From an uncultured Polaribacter sp. (GTDB taxonomy: Bacteria; Bacteroidota; Bacteroidia; Flavobacteriales; Flavobacteriaceae): a stretch of DNA of 64,000 nucleotides. The number at the start of each line of letters is the position of its first letter. Positions within the stretch are counted from its first letter, which is position 1. The stretch is from contig CALSME010000001.1 of assembly GCA_943787375.1 (NCBI GenBank), positions 245,079-309,078 of the forward strand, given 5' to 3'. Positions 34,265 through 41,756 of the stretch are shown here, piece after piece. Position numbers and translations under genes: made by a program. The notes under the pieces are model-generated. The model saw only the letters and a list, made by a program, of their open reading frames with translations. It was not told where the DNA came from and made no database searches.

Positions 34265-35098
34265 ATGATGACAAAGAATCAAGTAGATCTAAACTTCCCA
34301 AAAGGAGGAGTTTTCTTAATATTAGTTGCCGTAATCGGAATTTTTTTATTTTCTAAATCAACCGTAACTATTGGACCTGGAGAAGGTGGGGTTATTTTTG
34401 AAAGCCTTGGAAGTGGTATTGATACCGAAAAAACTTATGGCGAAGGGTTTCATATTATGTTGCCTTGGAATAAAATGATTGTTCGAAAAGTGCGTCAGCA
34501 ATCGATCTCCGATGAAATGAATGTACTTTCTGTGAACGGATTGGAAGTAAAAGTAAATGGAACCATTTGGTATGAACCTGAATTTAGTAACTTAGGAAAA
34601 CTCATTAAAACAAAAGGAGAAGATTATGAGCGTGAATTGTTGGATCCAGCAATTAATGCAGCAGCAAGAAGTGTTGTTGGGCGCTATACACCAGAACAAT
34701 TGTACTCTAGTAAAAGAGATGTCATTGAACAAGAAATTTTAGACGAAGTTCAAAAAGTATTACAAAATCAATTTTTATTGGTAACGAGAGTTTTGGTTGA
34801 AGATGTAAAATTACCAGCAACGATTCGTACAGCCATTGAAACGAAGTTAAAGCAGGAGCAAGAATCCTTAGAATATGAGTTTCGAATTTCGAAAGCTCAA
34901 AAAGAAGCAAAAAGACAAAAAATTGATGCAGAAGGGAAAGCCATTGCAAACAAAATTTTAAGTGCTTCATTGACGGATAAAATTTTACAAGAAAAAGGAA
35001 TTGAAGCGACTTTAGAGCTTGCGAAATCTCCAAACAGTAAAGTAGTTGTTATTGGTTCAGGTAAATCTGGAATGCCAATCATCTTAGGGAATCAATAG
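34265..35098 (+). CDS. SPFH/prohibitin family membrane protein
   Basis: A 277-residue prohibitin-like protein with one N-terminal membrane segment (about 15-33), then an SPFH domain (TVTIGPGEGGVIFESLGSGI...GEGFHIMLPWNKMIVRKVRQQ) and a long coiled-coil rich in E, K, A (ETKLKQEQESLEYEFRISKAQKEAKRQKIDAEG). Such proteins form ring-shaped membrane scaffolds. The partners here are not visible. It is monocistronic, between a promoter box and a terminator. The start may be the first or second of two ATG codons. Confidence 0.92.
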   Translation: MMTKNQVDLNFPKGGVFLILVAVIGIFLFSKSTVTIGPGEGGVIFESLGSGIDTEKTYGEGFHIMLPWNKMIVRKVRQQSISDEMNVLSVNGLEVKVNGTIWYEPEFSNLGKLIKTKGEDYERELLDPAINAAARSVVGRYTPEQLYSSKRDVIEQEILDEVQKVLQNQFLLVTRVLVEDVKLPATIRTAIETKLKQEQESLEYEFRISKAQKEAKRQKIDAEGKAIANKILSASLTDKILQEKGIEATLELAKSPNSKVVVIGSGKSGMPIILGNQ

Positions 35099-35122
35099 TA
35101 AACTTTCCACACATTATGAAAG

Positions 35123-35149
35123 AATCCAGCTAAGGCTGGATTTTTTTTT
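35123..35149 (+). terminator. Rho-independent terminator after SPFH gene
   Basis: ATCCAGC and GCTGGAT arms with a short TAAG loop, directly followed by nine T bases. Confidence 0.88.
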
Positions 35150-35267
35150 GCGCCAATGTTACCCGAATGAACGAAACGCGATTTCTTAAATATATGTTAA
35201 ATAAAAAAAAGCGTGTAACGAAACGAAAAGAGCCCCGTCCAATTAGGTGTAATTACAATGCTATAAA

Positions 35268-35396
35268 ATGAAAATTGAAGAAAAAGAGCAACAAAACAGG
35301 AAGAAAGACCATTCGATAGAAACGATCCAGTCAAAAAGAGGTACTTGGAACGCTCGAAGAAAATACAACTACAAATACATTACAACAGAATTTTAA
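35268..35396 (+). CDS. Possible 42-residue basic small protein
   Basis: An ATG frame of 42 codons ends at 35394-35396, encoding a highly charged, Lys/Arg-rich peptide that ends YNYKYITTEF. It lies in the 393-base gap between the SPFH terminator and the minus-strand gene at 35492, and is followed by a good terminator (35456-35487) that no other + strand gene would use. The region could equally encode a small RNA. No family is recognised. Confidence 0.3.
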   Translation: MKIEEKEQQNRKKDHSIETIQSKRGTWNARRKYNYKYITTEF

Positions 35397-35422
35397 AAGA
35401 AAAACCCGAAAAATTATATAAG

Positions 35423-35442
35423 GTTAGTTAGTTAGTTAGTTA
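35423..35442. repeat. (GTTA)5 tetranucleotide repeat
   Basis: Five perfect GTTA units in a row, 14 bases upstream of a terminator hairpin and downstream of the possible small gene at 35268. It is a candidate slippage site, but no coding frame crosses it. Confidence 0.6.
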
Positions 35443-35455
35443 CTAATGTAGGGTT

Positions 35456-35487
35456 CGGTCAGAAACATTGTTTCTGACCGTTTTTTT
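35456..35487 (+). terminator. Rho-independent terminator without an obvious gene
   Basis: CGGTCAGAAA and TTTCTGACCG arms with a 4-base loop, followed by seven T bases. The direction is +, and it is 357 bases beyond the SPFH stop, which already has its own terminator. It therefore points to a small + transcript in 35150-35455. Confidence 0.82.
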
Positions 35488-35491
35488 GGTA

Positions 35492-36301
35492 TTAATTCTG
35501 CTTTCTTCCAGGAATGTTATTGCGATCAATCTTTCCCTTTTTAAGCGCTTTATAGTCCTCATAACAATCCAATACAGCTTCAATCATTTGTAAGTCAGAA
35601 GCTTTTTTAATAAAATATTCCGAATAATTGCAATCAGAAAGCAACTCAGAGAGTTCTTGACTGTCCATTTCTAAATATTCCATCATCACTTCACGGTCAA
35701 ATTTTCCGGCCAACATTTTTCGCAAATCATCCTGTTTCTTTAACTTTTGAAGTTTCTTTAATTGTTTGGGTTTCTTCCCAAAAAGAGAGTATAAGAAATC
35801 TACAGGTTGAAACAAGGCGGCCAAAGGAGAAGAGAAGTCTTTTTCTTTTGGTTTTCCCACCTCATAGGTTTGTGGCAGACCATTGATATGAATTCGTGTA
35901 AATTTATCTTTCGGCACTTGTTTGATATCTACTTCTAAAACTCCAATGAGTTTGGTGGATTTGATGATCACTTCTCGCACCTCTTCAGGTTTTTCATAGA
36001 GCGCAATTACCAATTCATTTCCTTTCAATAAATCGTTGGTAATTTTTAATTTGATGGACGCAAAGCCCAAATAGGAAACCAAAATAGTATCATTTGCTCG
36101 GGTTGGTAGTTCAAAAAAACCTTTATCATTGGTAATGGTTCCTACAACTGTATTTAAGTTGAGAATGTGTGCCGCGCTTAAGGAACGTTTGCTGATCCCA
36201 TGTACAATTTGACCTTTTAAAGTGGTTACTTTTAGTGAGTCTGTTTGAGAAAAACTACTGATTGTAAAAACGAAAAGGAAACCGAAGAGTATTTTTTGCA
36301 T
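35492..36301 (-). CDS. Carboxypeptidase-regulatory-like (CarboxypepD_reg-like) exported protein
   Basis: A 269-residue protein. The start MQKILFGFLFVFTISSFSQ gives a clean signal peptide, so ATG 36301 is chosen over 36331. Residues about 25-105 are a beta-sandwich of the carboxypeptidase D regulatory type: LKGQIVHGISKRSLSAAHILN, VGTITNDKGFFELP, ILVSYLGFASIKL. The C-terminal half is Lys-rich and helical (KKPKQLKKLQKLKKQDDLRKML). Such domains precede TonB-dependent receptors, but here stand alone. It is likely periplasmic; the role is unknown. Confidence 0.82.
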   Translation of the reverse strand: MQKILFGFLFVFTISSFSQTDSLKVTTLKGQIVHGISKRSLSAAHILNLNTVVGTITNDKGFFELPTRANDTILVSYLGFASIKLKITNDLLKGNELVIALYEKPEEVREVIIKSTKLIGVLEVDIKQVPKDKFTRIHINGLPQTYEVGKPKEKDFSSPLAALFQPVDFLYSLFGKKPKQLKKLQKLKKQDDLRKMLAGKFDREVMMEYLEMDSQELSELLSDCNYSEYFIKKASDLQMIEAVLDCYEDYKALKKGKIDRNNIPGRKQN

Positions 36302-36428
36302 AGCAACAAATTTAAGAATATTCGAGTACAATTGGATATTTATTTGTTAAAATGAACGAAAAGGGGGCTTCTTTGTTTTTGCTGAAAAAGGAAATAGCCC
36401 GAGTGCTACACAAAATGCGCATCGGGTA

Positions 36429-36447
36429 GTGTCCTAAATTGGCGCTT
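36429..36447. repeat. 19-bp direct repeat, copy 1
   Basis: GTGTCCTAAATTGGCGCTT, identical to the copy at 36584-36602. The bases before the two copies differ (GGGTA here, GGTC there). Together they flank a 136-base AT-rich segment. It could be the end of a lost mobile element, or a protein-binding site. Confidence 0.75.
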
Positions 36448-36583
36448 TTGTAGAAATTGTAAAATTTAGAACTGATAATCAAGGTTTTAAAAAATAAATC
36501 CCCGTTTTGTTGTGGGGTATGTACGTTCATTGAAATAGTAAAAGTTTCTTAAAAGCCGTTATTACTGGGTTTGTTTCTAGGTC

Positions 36584-36602
36584 GTGTCCTAAATTGGCGC
36601 TT
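36584..36602. repeat. 19-bp direct repeat, copy 2
   Basis: An exact copy of the repeat at 36429-36447 in the same orientation, 155 bases further on and 80 bases from the 3' end of tRNA-Leu. No inverted copy was found near by; only the 8-base core GCGCCAAT recurs at 35150-35157. Confidence 0.75.
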
Positions 36603-36681
36603 GGAAAAATGGTATCAGTATGCGTAAAAAGCAAGAAAATTTAAAAAATAAAATTAAGAGGGAAGGAAAAAGTTGTAAAAG

Positions 36682-36765
36682 TGCGCACGAGAAGATTCGA
36701 ACTTCCACGTTCTTACGAACACAGCCCCCTCAAGGCTGCGCGTCTACCAATTTCGCCACGTGCGC
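36682..36765 (-). tRNA. tRNA-Leu (anticodon GAG)
   Basis: A class II tRNA of 84 bases without an encoded CCA. The acceptor stem GCGCACG pairs with CGTGCGC, and the discriminator is A. The anticodon stem CAGCC/GGCTG encloses loop TTGAGGG, placing GAG at 34-36. A long variable arm (GTTCGTAAGAAC) and T-loop TTCGAAT are typical for leucine. It decodes CUC and CUU. It lies downstream of tRNA-Lys on the same strand. Confidence 0.95.
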
Positions 36766-36778
36766 GTTTATAAAAATT

Positions 36779-36808
36779 AAAAAAGTTAAGCACAACGCTT
36801 AACTTTTC
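36779..36808 (-). terminator. Hairpin between tRNA-Lys and tRNA-Leu
   Basis: On the minus strand, AAAGTTAAGC and GCTTAACTTT arms around a GTTGT-type loop are followed by a T-rich tract. It looks like a terminator for tRNA-Lys, although tRNA-Leu follows within 14 bases, so it may be a processing or partial-termination hairpin. Confidence 0.6.
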
Positions 36809-36812
36809 ATAG

Positions 36813-36885
36813 TGACCGGGCTGGGGCTCGAACCCAGGACCCTCTCCTTAAAAGGGAGATGCTCTACCAACTGAGCTACCAGGTC
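36813..36885 (-). tRNA. tRNA-Lys (anticodon TTT)
   Basis: A 73-base tRNA without an encoded CCA. D-arm AGCTCAGTTGGTAGAGC, anticodon stem TCTCC/GGAGA with loop CTTTTAA (anticodon TTT), and T-arm CTGGG-TTCGAGC-CCCAG are regular. The acceptor stem GACCTGG/CCCGGTC has one mismatch, U5 opposite C68. The discriminator is A. It decodes AAA and AAG. Confidence 0.94.
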
Positions 36886-36984
36886 ATGACCTAATTAAAT
36901 CGAGTGCAAATATAATATCATTCTTAAAACTTAACGCTATAAAATTGTCTTTTTTTTATCGATATTTGCAGAAACTTCAAAAGA

Positions 36985-37503
36985 ATGAAAATTGTTTTAT
37001 TAGGATATATGGCTTCCGGGAAATCTACCATCGGTGTGCTTCTTTCCAAGCAGCTTTCGATGCCTTTTATCGATTTAGATGCGTATATCGAATCCAAAGA
37101 AAAATGTACAATCAATGCTATTTTTAAAGAGAAGGGAGAAATTTATTTTCGAAAAATAGAGCATGCCTATCTTACAGAACTCTTAAATTCTGAGAAGGAT
37201 TTCGTCCTTTCTTTGGGAGGAGGAACCCCTTGCTATGCAAACAATATGGAATGCATTTTAAAAGCGCAGCAAACCGCTTCATTTTATTTACAAGCAAGTA
37301 TTGCATTGTTGGTGGAAAGATTGATTCATGGCAAAGAAAACAGGCCTTTAGTCAATGAGATAGGGGATGAGAAGCTGGGAGAATACGTTGCAAAACATCT
37401 ATTTGAAAGACGCTTCTTTTATGAACAAGCCCATCATAAAATTACAATAGATCAAAAAGAAACCCAAGAAATTGTTGCTGCAATACAAACAAAATTACAT
37501 TAA
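36985..37503 (+). CDS. aroK: Shikimate kinase
   Basis: A 172-residue P-loop kinase phosphorylating shikimate in aromatic amino acid synthesis. Walker A GYMASGKSTIG lies at residues 7-17, followed by FIDLDAYIE (shikimate-binding Asp), FRKIEHAYL (Arg), SLGGGTPCY and RPLV (lid Arg). Normal length. It is convergent with the phosphoribosyltransferase gene, overlapping it by 9 bases, so the two transcripts may interfere. Confidence 0.94.
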   Translation: MKIVLLGYMASGKSTIGVLLSKQLSMPFIDLDAYIESKEKCTINAIFKEKGEIYFRKIEHAYLTELLNSEKDFVLSLGGGTPCYANNMECILKAQQTASFYLQASIALLVERLIHGKENRPLVNEIGDEKLGEYVAKHLFERRFFYEQAHHKITIDQKETQEIVAAIQTKLH

Positions 37504-37998
37504 ATAGGCAATGGTTTCATTTTTGTTAAACTCTACCACGACATGTTCATTAATAGAGGTAGACAATGAAATTCCTTTGAAATCTGCTTTAACAGGATAT
37601 TTTTTATGATTTCGATTCACTAAAACCGCGGTTTTAAATCTTTTTAAAGGAACGTTTAGAAAATGTTTGACAGCATAGATTAAAGTAGCTCCAGAATTGA
37701 GAACATCATCGACCAAAACAATCGATTTATTTTTATAATCTTCTTCTCCTAAGGTAGTAGAAATTTTGTCTAAAGGATTCTTTTTATTGATGACAATCTC
37801 ACAGAATGTTGTTTTAATGTCTGATATTTTGTTTAAATCCCTCACGATTTCTTTCGCAAAAAGCGAACCATTTCCAACAATTCCAACAATAACAACTTCT
37901 TTCTCGTTGGAATTATTCTCTAAAATTTGATAAGCAATCCTCCGTATTTTTTGTGACACTGCTAAGGTGTTTAAAATAATGTTTTTTGTATCAGTCAT
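37495..37998 (-). CDS. Type I phosphoribosyltransferase (PyrR/Hpt-like)
   Basis: A 167-residue PRTase with the PRPP-binding signature IVLVDDVLNSGATLIYAVKHF and an N-terminal VVIVGIVGNGSLFAKEIVRDL block. It probably transfers phosphoribosyl groups to a base; the substrate (uracil or purine) is not clear, and PyrR-like regulation of pyrimidine genes is a possibility. The first 8 bases overlap the end of the upstream S4-protein gene, so they are co-translated. Confidence 0.87.
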   Translation of the reverse strand: MTDTKNIILNTLAVSQKIRRIAYQILENNSNEKEVVIVGIVGNGSLFAKEIVRDLNKISDIKTTFCEIVINKKNPLDKISTTLGEEDYKNKSIVLVDDVLNSGATLIYAVKHFLNVPLKRFKTAVLVNRNHKKYPVKADFKGISLSTSINEHVVVEFNKNETIAYLM

Positions 37999-38380
37999 CT
38001 TGGTTTTCTATATCTTCTATATCTCTATAATCTTCTATATCGCGTCGGTCTTTTTTTGTAGGGCGACCAGTACCTTGTTTTCGGTAGTGATCTTTCGCAA
38101 ATTTAAGCATTTCATTTTTCTCAAAAGCCTCTTTTGGAGTGACATCTTTTCGATACAAATCCACAATTTTTGCACCTACACGACTTTCTGGTAAATCTAA
38201 AACTTTAAATTGATAATTGATTTGATTTTTTCGCACCAAAAGAAGCTCGTTTCCAAAGACTTCTTTAGACGGTTTTATATTGGTGTCGTTCATCTTTACA
38301 TGGCCTTTTTTACAGGCTGTAGTAGCGATATTACGGGTTTTGTAAACCCGAATGCACCATAGATATTTGTCAATTCTCAT
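37991..38380 (-). CDS. S4-domain RNA-binding protein, Hsp15 family
   Basis: A 129-residue protein with an N-terminal S4 domain (RIDKYLWCIRVYKTRNIATTACKKGHVKMND) followed by a basic and charged tail (HYRKQGTGRPTKKDRRDIEDYRDIED). Hsp15 binds stalled 50S subunits carrying nascent chains and recycles them. The tail is shorter and more acidic at the end than in E. coli. It is the first gene of a two-gene minus operon with the PRTase. Confidence 0.9.
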   Translation of the reverse strand: MRIDKYLWCIRVYKTRNIATTACKKGHVKMNDTNIKPSKEVFGNELLLVRKNQINYQFKVLDLPESRVGAKIVDLYRKDVTPKEAFEKNEMLKFAKDHYRKQGTGRPTKKDRRDIEDYRDIEDIENQDD

Positions 38381-38460
38381 AAAAAATGTTAAAAAAGTAC
38401 TTTTGCCTTTTTACAAAGGTATTAAATTGCTAAATTGCGACACCAAATTAAGACGAATAA

Positions 38461-39348
38461 ATGAATAATTTTAAAAATATTTTTGCACTTTGTATCCTAA
38501 GTGTTCTTTCATATGCATGTGGGGGGTCTGATACGACTCCTATTGAGGTTTTTGACAATGAAGCGCAAGCACTCATTGACAAAGACTCATTATCGTCTTT
38601 CTTTACCAAACATTACTATGATACCACGGTTGATTCTGTAAAAACTTTAGTGGCCGGTGCAACACCGCTTTCTGAAGACGCGAATCTGAAGACCATGAAT
38701 GTAACAGAAAATGAAATTGACTATGAGTTATATTATTATATAGCTTCTGTGGAAGATATCGGAACACCAACAATAGACAAAGGCTTTCCAACCTCATTAG
38801 ATTCTATTTTTGTAAAGTACGAAGGGTTTCGAATTAATGGTACCGATAGTATTACTCCAAGATTTGAAATCAGAGAAACGCCAATTTGGTTTACTTTAAA
38901 CTCTGTAATTAGAGGGTGGTCTTATGGATTTACCAATTTTAAAAACGGAGACAATGTAACCGATAATGGACCCATTACTTTTGAAAATGGTGGAAAGGGT
39001 ATTTTATTCATTCCTTCAGGCTTAGCCTATGGAAACTCAGGGACTGGCGGTTCCATTCGTTCCAATGAAAACTTAATCTTTTACATCCGTTTATTTGATT
39101 TTGTAAAAGACACAGATCATGATAATGACGGAATTCCTTCTTGGTTAGAAGATCCTGACGGAGACGGTGATCCTAGAAATGATGATACCAACGGCGACTT
39201 TTTTGTGAACTATTTAGACGGCGATGATGACGGGGATGGCGTAGCTACAAAAGATGAAGATGCCAATGGTGATGGAAATCCAGCAAATGACTTCAGTGAT
39301 CCGAATAATCCGACACTAGCAGATTATCTAAATCCAGACATTAACTAA
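38461..39348 (+). CDS. FKBP-type peptidyl-prolyl isomerase lipoprotein with Asp-rich C-terminus
   Basis: A 295-residue protein with a lipoprotein signal (CILSVLSYACGG, Cys about residue 20). Residues about 95-220 carry an FKBP domain: GFRINGTDSI, VIRGWSYGFTNFKNGD, and FIPSGLAYGNSGTGGSIRSNENLIFYIRLFDF. Residues about 222-290 are rich in Asp, Asn and Gly in thrombospondin type 3-like calcium repeats (DHDNDGIPSWLEDPDGDGDPRNDD). It should sit on the periplasmic or outer-membrane face and help fold proteins. The canonical GSGS... loop residues look altered, so activity is likely but not certain. Confidence 0.88.
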   Translation: MNNFKNIFALCILSVLSYACGGSDTTPIEVFDNEAQALIDKDSLSSFFTKHYYDTTVDSVKTLVAGATPLSEDANLKTMNVTENEIDYELYYYIASVEDIGTPTIDKGFPTSLDSIFVKYEGFRINGTDSITPRFEIRETPIWFTLNSVIRGWSYGFTNFKNGDNVTDNGPITFENGGKGILFIPSGLAYGNSGTGGSIRSNENLIFYIRLFDFVKDTDHDNDGIPSWLEDPDGDGDPRNDDTNGDFFVNYLDGDDDGDGVATKDEDANGDGNPANDFSDPNNPTLADYLNPDIN

Positions 39349-39369
39349 CAAAATATATATTTACCCTAC

Positions 39370-39404
39370 AAAAAAAGCGCTTGAAAATTTCAAGCGCTTT
39401 TTTT
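39370..39404. terminator. Bidirectional rho-independent terminator
   Basis: AAGCGCTTGAAA and TTTCAAGCGCTT arms with an A-run on the left and a T-run on the right, between the convergent FKBP and beta-barrel genes. Confidence 0.88.
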
Positions 39405-39421
39405 ATGTTAGAATGTTTCTT

Positions 39422-40036
39422 TTAGAATCGATACGACAATCCTACAAGTACTTGATTCACTCGGGTGTCAAATTCAATACTCGTAGTATCATCTAGAAAA
39501 CGAGATTCAATATCGTTGAAACCTCTTTCCAAACGTACATCTATTCCTAATTTTCCCAATTCAATTCCAGCACCTATTTGCAGTCCAACGGTAAAACCAT
39601 CTCCAGTTACTTCCGGAATATCATTCACATCAAAACCTTGCGCTAAAACATATTGAAAACTAGGCCCAATAAATACATTTCCAACGCCAAAGAACTTTTT
39701 ACCAAACAATACAGGAATATCAATTTTTTGAAAACTAAAATCTGTTTGAAGTGCATCTGCACCAATTCTTGCTGGAGAATAGGTAATGCTACTCTCTAAA
39801 TTTGTGTAAATCAACTCGGGTCTAATATAAAGTCCCAATACAGGTATCTTTGCGCGTAACCAGATCCCTGCGTGGTATCCAGTTTTACTTTCTGCTCCTT
39901 TAAAAACATTTTCGGTAACCGCAATAATAGATTCCGAATTGTAATTTATACCCCCTTTAATTCCAAAATGGAGCTGTGCATTGGTGGTTTGACCAAAAGC
40001 AAATGCCAAACAAATGAGTAAAATTCCTTTTTTCAT
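39422..40036 (-). CDS. Outer-membrane beta-barrel protein (porin family)
   Basis: A 204-residue protein with a signal peptide ending TTNAQ, then alternating amphipathic strands (LHFGIKGGINYNSESI, GYHAGIWLRAKIPVLGLYIRPELIYTN, FTVGLQIGAGIELGKLGIDVRLERGF) and a C-terminal Phe (VGLSYRF), as in 8-strand outer-membrane barrels. The function is unknown; such proteins are abundant in Bacteroidota. It lies 11 bases downstream of the transketolase subunit gene. Confidence 0.9.
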   Translation of the reverse strand: MKKGILLICLAFAFGQTTNAQLHFGIKGGINYNSESIIAVTENVFKGAESKTGYHAGIWLRAKIPVLGLYIRPELIYTNLESSITYSPARIGADALQTDFSFQKIDIPVLFGKKFFGVGNVFIGPSFQYVLAQGFDVNDIPEVTGDGFTVGLQIGAGIELGKLGIDVRLERGFNDIESRFLDDTTSIEFDTRVNQVLVGLSYRF

Positions 40037-40047
40037 AATATCTTTTT

Positions 40048-41004
40048 TTATTTTTTTCTTGAAATCACTTTTTTAACGGCTGCAACAACTGCATCCGCAT
40101 CCAATCCGTATTTTTTCATCAATTGCTCTGGAGTTCCAGATTCACCAAAAGTATCATTGGTTGCAATAAATTCTTGTGGAGTAGGGGTATTAAGTGCTAA
40201 TGTTCTCGCAACACTTTCTCCCAAACCACCTAATTTATTATGTTCTTCAGCAGTTACAATACACCCCGTTTTAGCAACAGACTTTAAAATAATGGCCTCA
40301 TCCAAGGGTTTGATGGTGTGAATATTGATCACTTCAACAGAAATTCCTTCCGCTTCTAATTTTTCTGCCGCTTGTAAAGATTCCCAAACCAAGTGTCCAG
40401 TAGCAACGATGGTTACGTCGGTTCCTTCGGTTAATTGAATTCCTTTTCCAACAACAAACTTTTCATCTGCTGGCATAAAAACAGGTACTTTTGGTCTACC
40501 AAAACGCAAATAAACAGGCCCATCATGGTCTGCAATGGCAATGGTAGCTGCTTTTGTTTGATTGTAATCACAGGTATTAATTACGGTCATTCCAGGCAAC
40601 ATCTTCATCAATCCAATGTCTTCTAAAATTTGATGCGTTGCACCGTCTTCCCCTAAGGTTAGACCTGCATGAGAGGCACAAATTTTTACATTTTTATCTG
40701 AATAAGTAACTGATTGACGAATTTGATCATACACACGACCCGTAGTAAAATTTGCGAAAGTTCCTGTAAAAGGTATTTTACCTCCAATTGTTAAACCCGC
40801 TGCAATTCCAATCATATTTGCCTCTGCAATCCCAATTTGAAAAAATCTATCTGGATTTTCTTTGATAAACTGGTCCATTTTTAATGAACCAATTAAATCG
40901 GCACAAAGGGCAACTACATTAGGATTTGTTCTCCCTAATTCTGTTAAACCATCTCCAAAACCAGATCTAGTATCTTTTTTTTCTGTGTAGGTGTATTTTT
41001 TCAT
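40048..41004 (-). CDS. Transketolase C-terminal subunit (split transketolase)
   Basis: A 318-residue protein equal to the PYR and C-terminal domains of transketolase: ELGRTNPNVVALCADLIGSLKMDQF, IGIAEANMIGIAAGLTIGGKIPFTGTFANF (TPP-activating Glu) and a C-terminal domain with TIVATGHLVWESLQAAEKL. It needs the separate N-terminal TPP-binding subunit. In many Bacteroidota that subunit is encoded directly beside it, but here the neighbours are maf upstream (148 bases away) and an outer-membrane gene downstream. The partner must be elsewhere. Confidence 0.92.
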   Translation of the reverse strand: MKKYTYTEKKDTRSGFGDGLTELGRTNPNVVALCADLIGSLKMDQFIKENPDRFFQIGIAEANMIGIAAGLTIGGKIPFTGTFANFTTGRVYDQIRQSVTYSDKNVKICASHAGLTLGEDGATHQILEDIGLMKMLPGMTVINTCDYNQTKAATIAIADHDGPVYLRFGRPKVPVFMPADEKFVVGKGIQLTEGTDVTIVATGHLVWESLQAAEKLEAEGISVEVINIHTIKPLDEAIILKSVAKTGCIVTAEEHNKLGGLGESVARTLALNTPTPQEFIATNDTFGESGTPEQLMKKYGLDADAVVAAVKKVISRKK

Positions 41005-41152
41005 TCTAAGAGTGTGTTGTTAAATTTTGCGTAAAAATAAACTTTTATTTCTCTTTAAAGAAAAGAAAAGAGAGAATACAACCAAGACTTTCACACAATA
41101 TGTTAAAAAGTTTATAAGAATTTTTCGGAAGATCAACTCGGAGCGATACAAC

Positions 41153-41731
41153 TTATAAGTGCATCAATGCATCATAGAGTTTATGAACTGGTAAACCGAC
41201 TACATTAAAAAAACTACCTTCTATTTTTTCAATAGCAATAAAACCAATCCATTCCTGAATTCCATAGGCACCTGCTTTGTCAAAAGGTTGGTAAGTGTCG
41301 ATGTAATAATTGATTTCTTCGTCAGAAATTTCTTTAAAATAAACGACGGTAATATCATTTATAATCTTCTGAAAATGATTGCTTTTTATTGAAATGGAAG
41401 TCATTACCTCATGTTTTTTCCCCGAGAGTGCTCTTAGCATTTTAAAAGCATCCTGCTTGTCTTTGGGTTTTCCTAAAGCTTTTCCGTCGAGCCAAACAAT
41501 CGTGTCCGAGGTAATTAATACATCGTTTTCTTTTAAGTTGGTAAAGGATTTCGATTTTAAATCGGCTAAATAATCAGTGATTGCGAGTCCTTTAAGTGAA
41601 GTTGGATATATTTCTTCTACTTCTTTTAATTGAATGGTAAAAGCAATGTCTAAATCTTTAAAAAATTGATGCCTTCTTGGAGATCCAGAAGCCAAAATAA
41701 TATGGTGATTTTTTAATTTTTCGCGTAACAT
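41153..41731 (-). CDS. maf: Maf family nucleotide pyrophosphatase
   Basis: A 192-residue Maf/YhdE-type protein: LASGSPRRHQFFKDLDIAF at the N-terminus, SDTIVWLDGKALGKPKDKQDAFKMLRALSGKKHEVMT and a C-terminal GAYGIQEWIGFIAIEKIEGSFFNVVGLPV. Such enzymes hydrolyse dTTP, UTP or modified NTPs and affect septation. Normal length. It is encoded 25 bases downstream of smpB on the same strand. Confidence 0.93.
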   Translation of the reverse strand: MLREKLKNHHIILASGSPRRHQFFKDLDIAFTIQLKEVEEIYPTSLKGLAITDYLADLKSKSFTNLKENDVLITSDTIVWLDGKALGKPKDKQDAFKMLRALSGKKHEVMTSISIKSNHFQKIINDITVVYFKEISDEEINYYIDTYQPFDKAGAYGIQEWIGFIAIEKIEGSFFNVVGLPVHKLYDALMHL

Positions 41732-41756
41732 GTTGCTGCCTTTAGATCCTGTATCT

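Larger units (their letters stand above)
36302..36681. other. Gene-free region with direct repeats next to tRNA genes
   Basis: These 380 bases hold no convincing gene. The notable content is two exact 19-base direct repeats (36429-36447 and 36584-36602, listed separately), a small CCCCG/GGGG hairpin near 36500, and AT-rich filler. The short minus frame 36312-36530 has no recognisable features. Confidence 0.5.

Noticed and set aside
36620..36802. 60-residue + frame across tRNA-Leu
   Set aside because: It runs antisense through the tRNA gene and its terminator hairpin.
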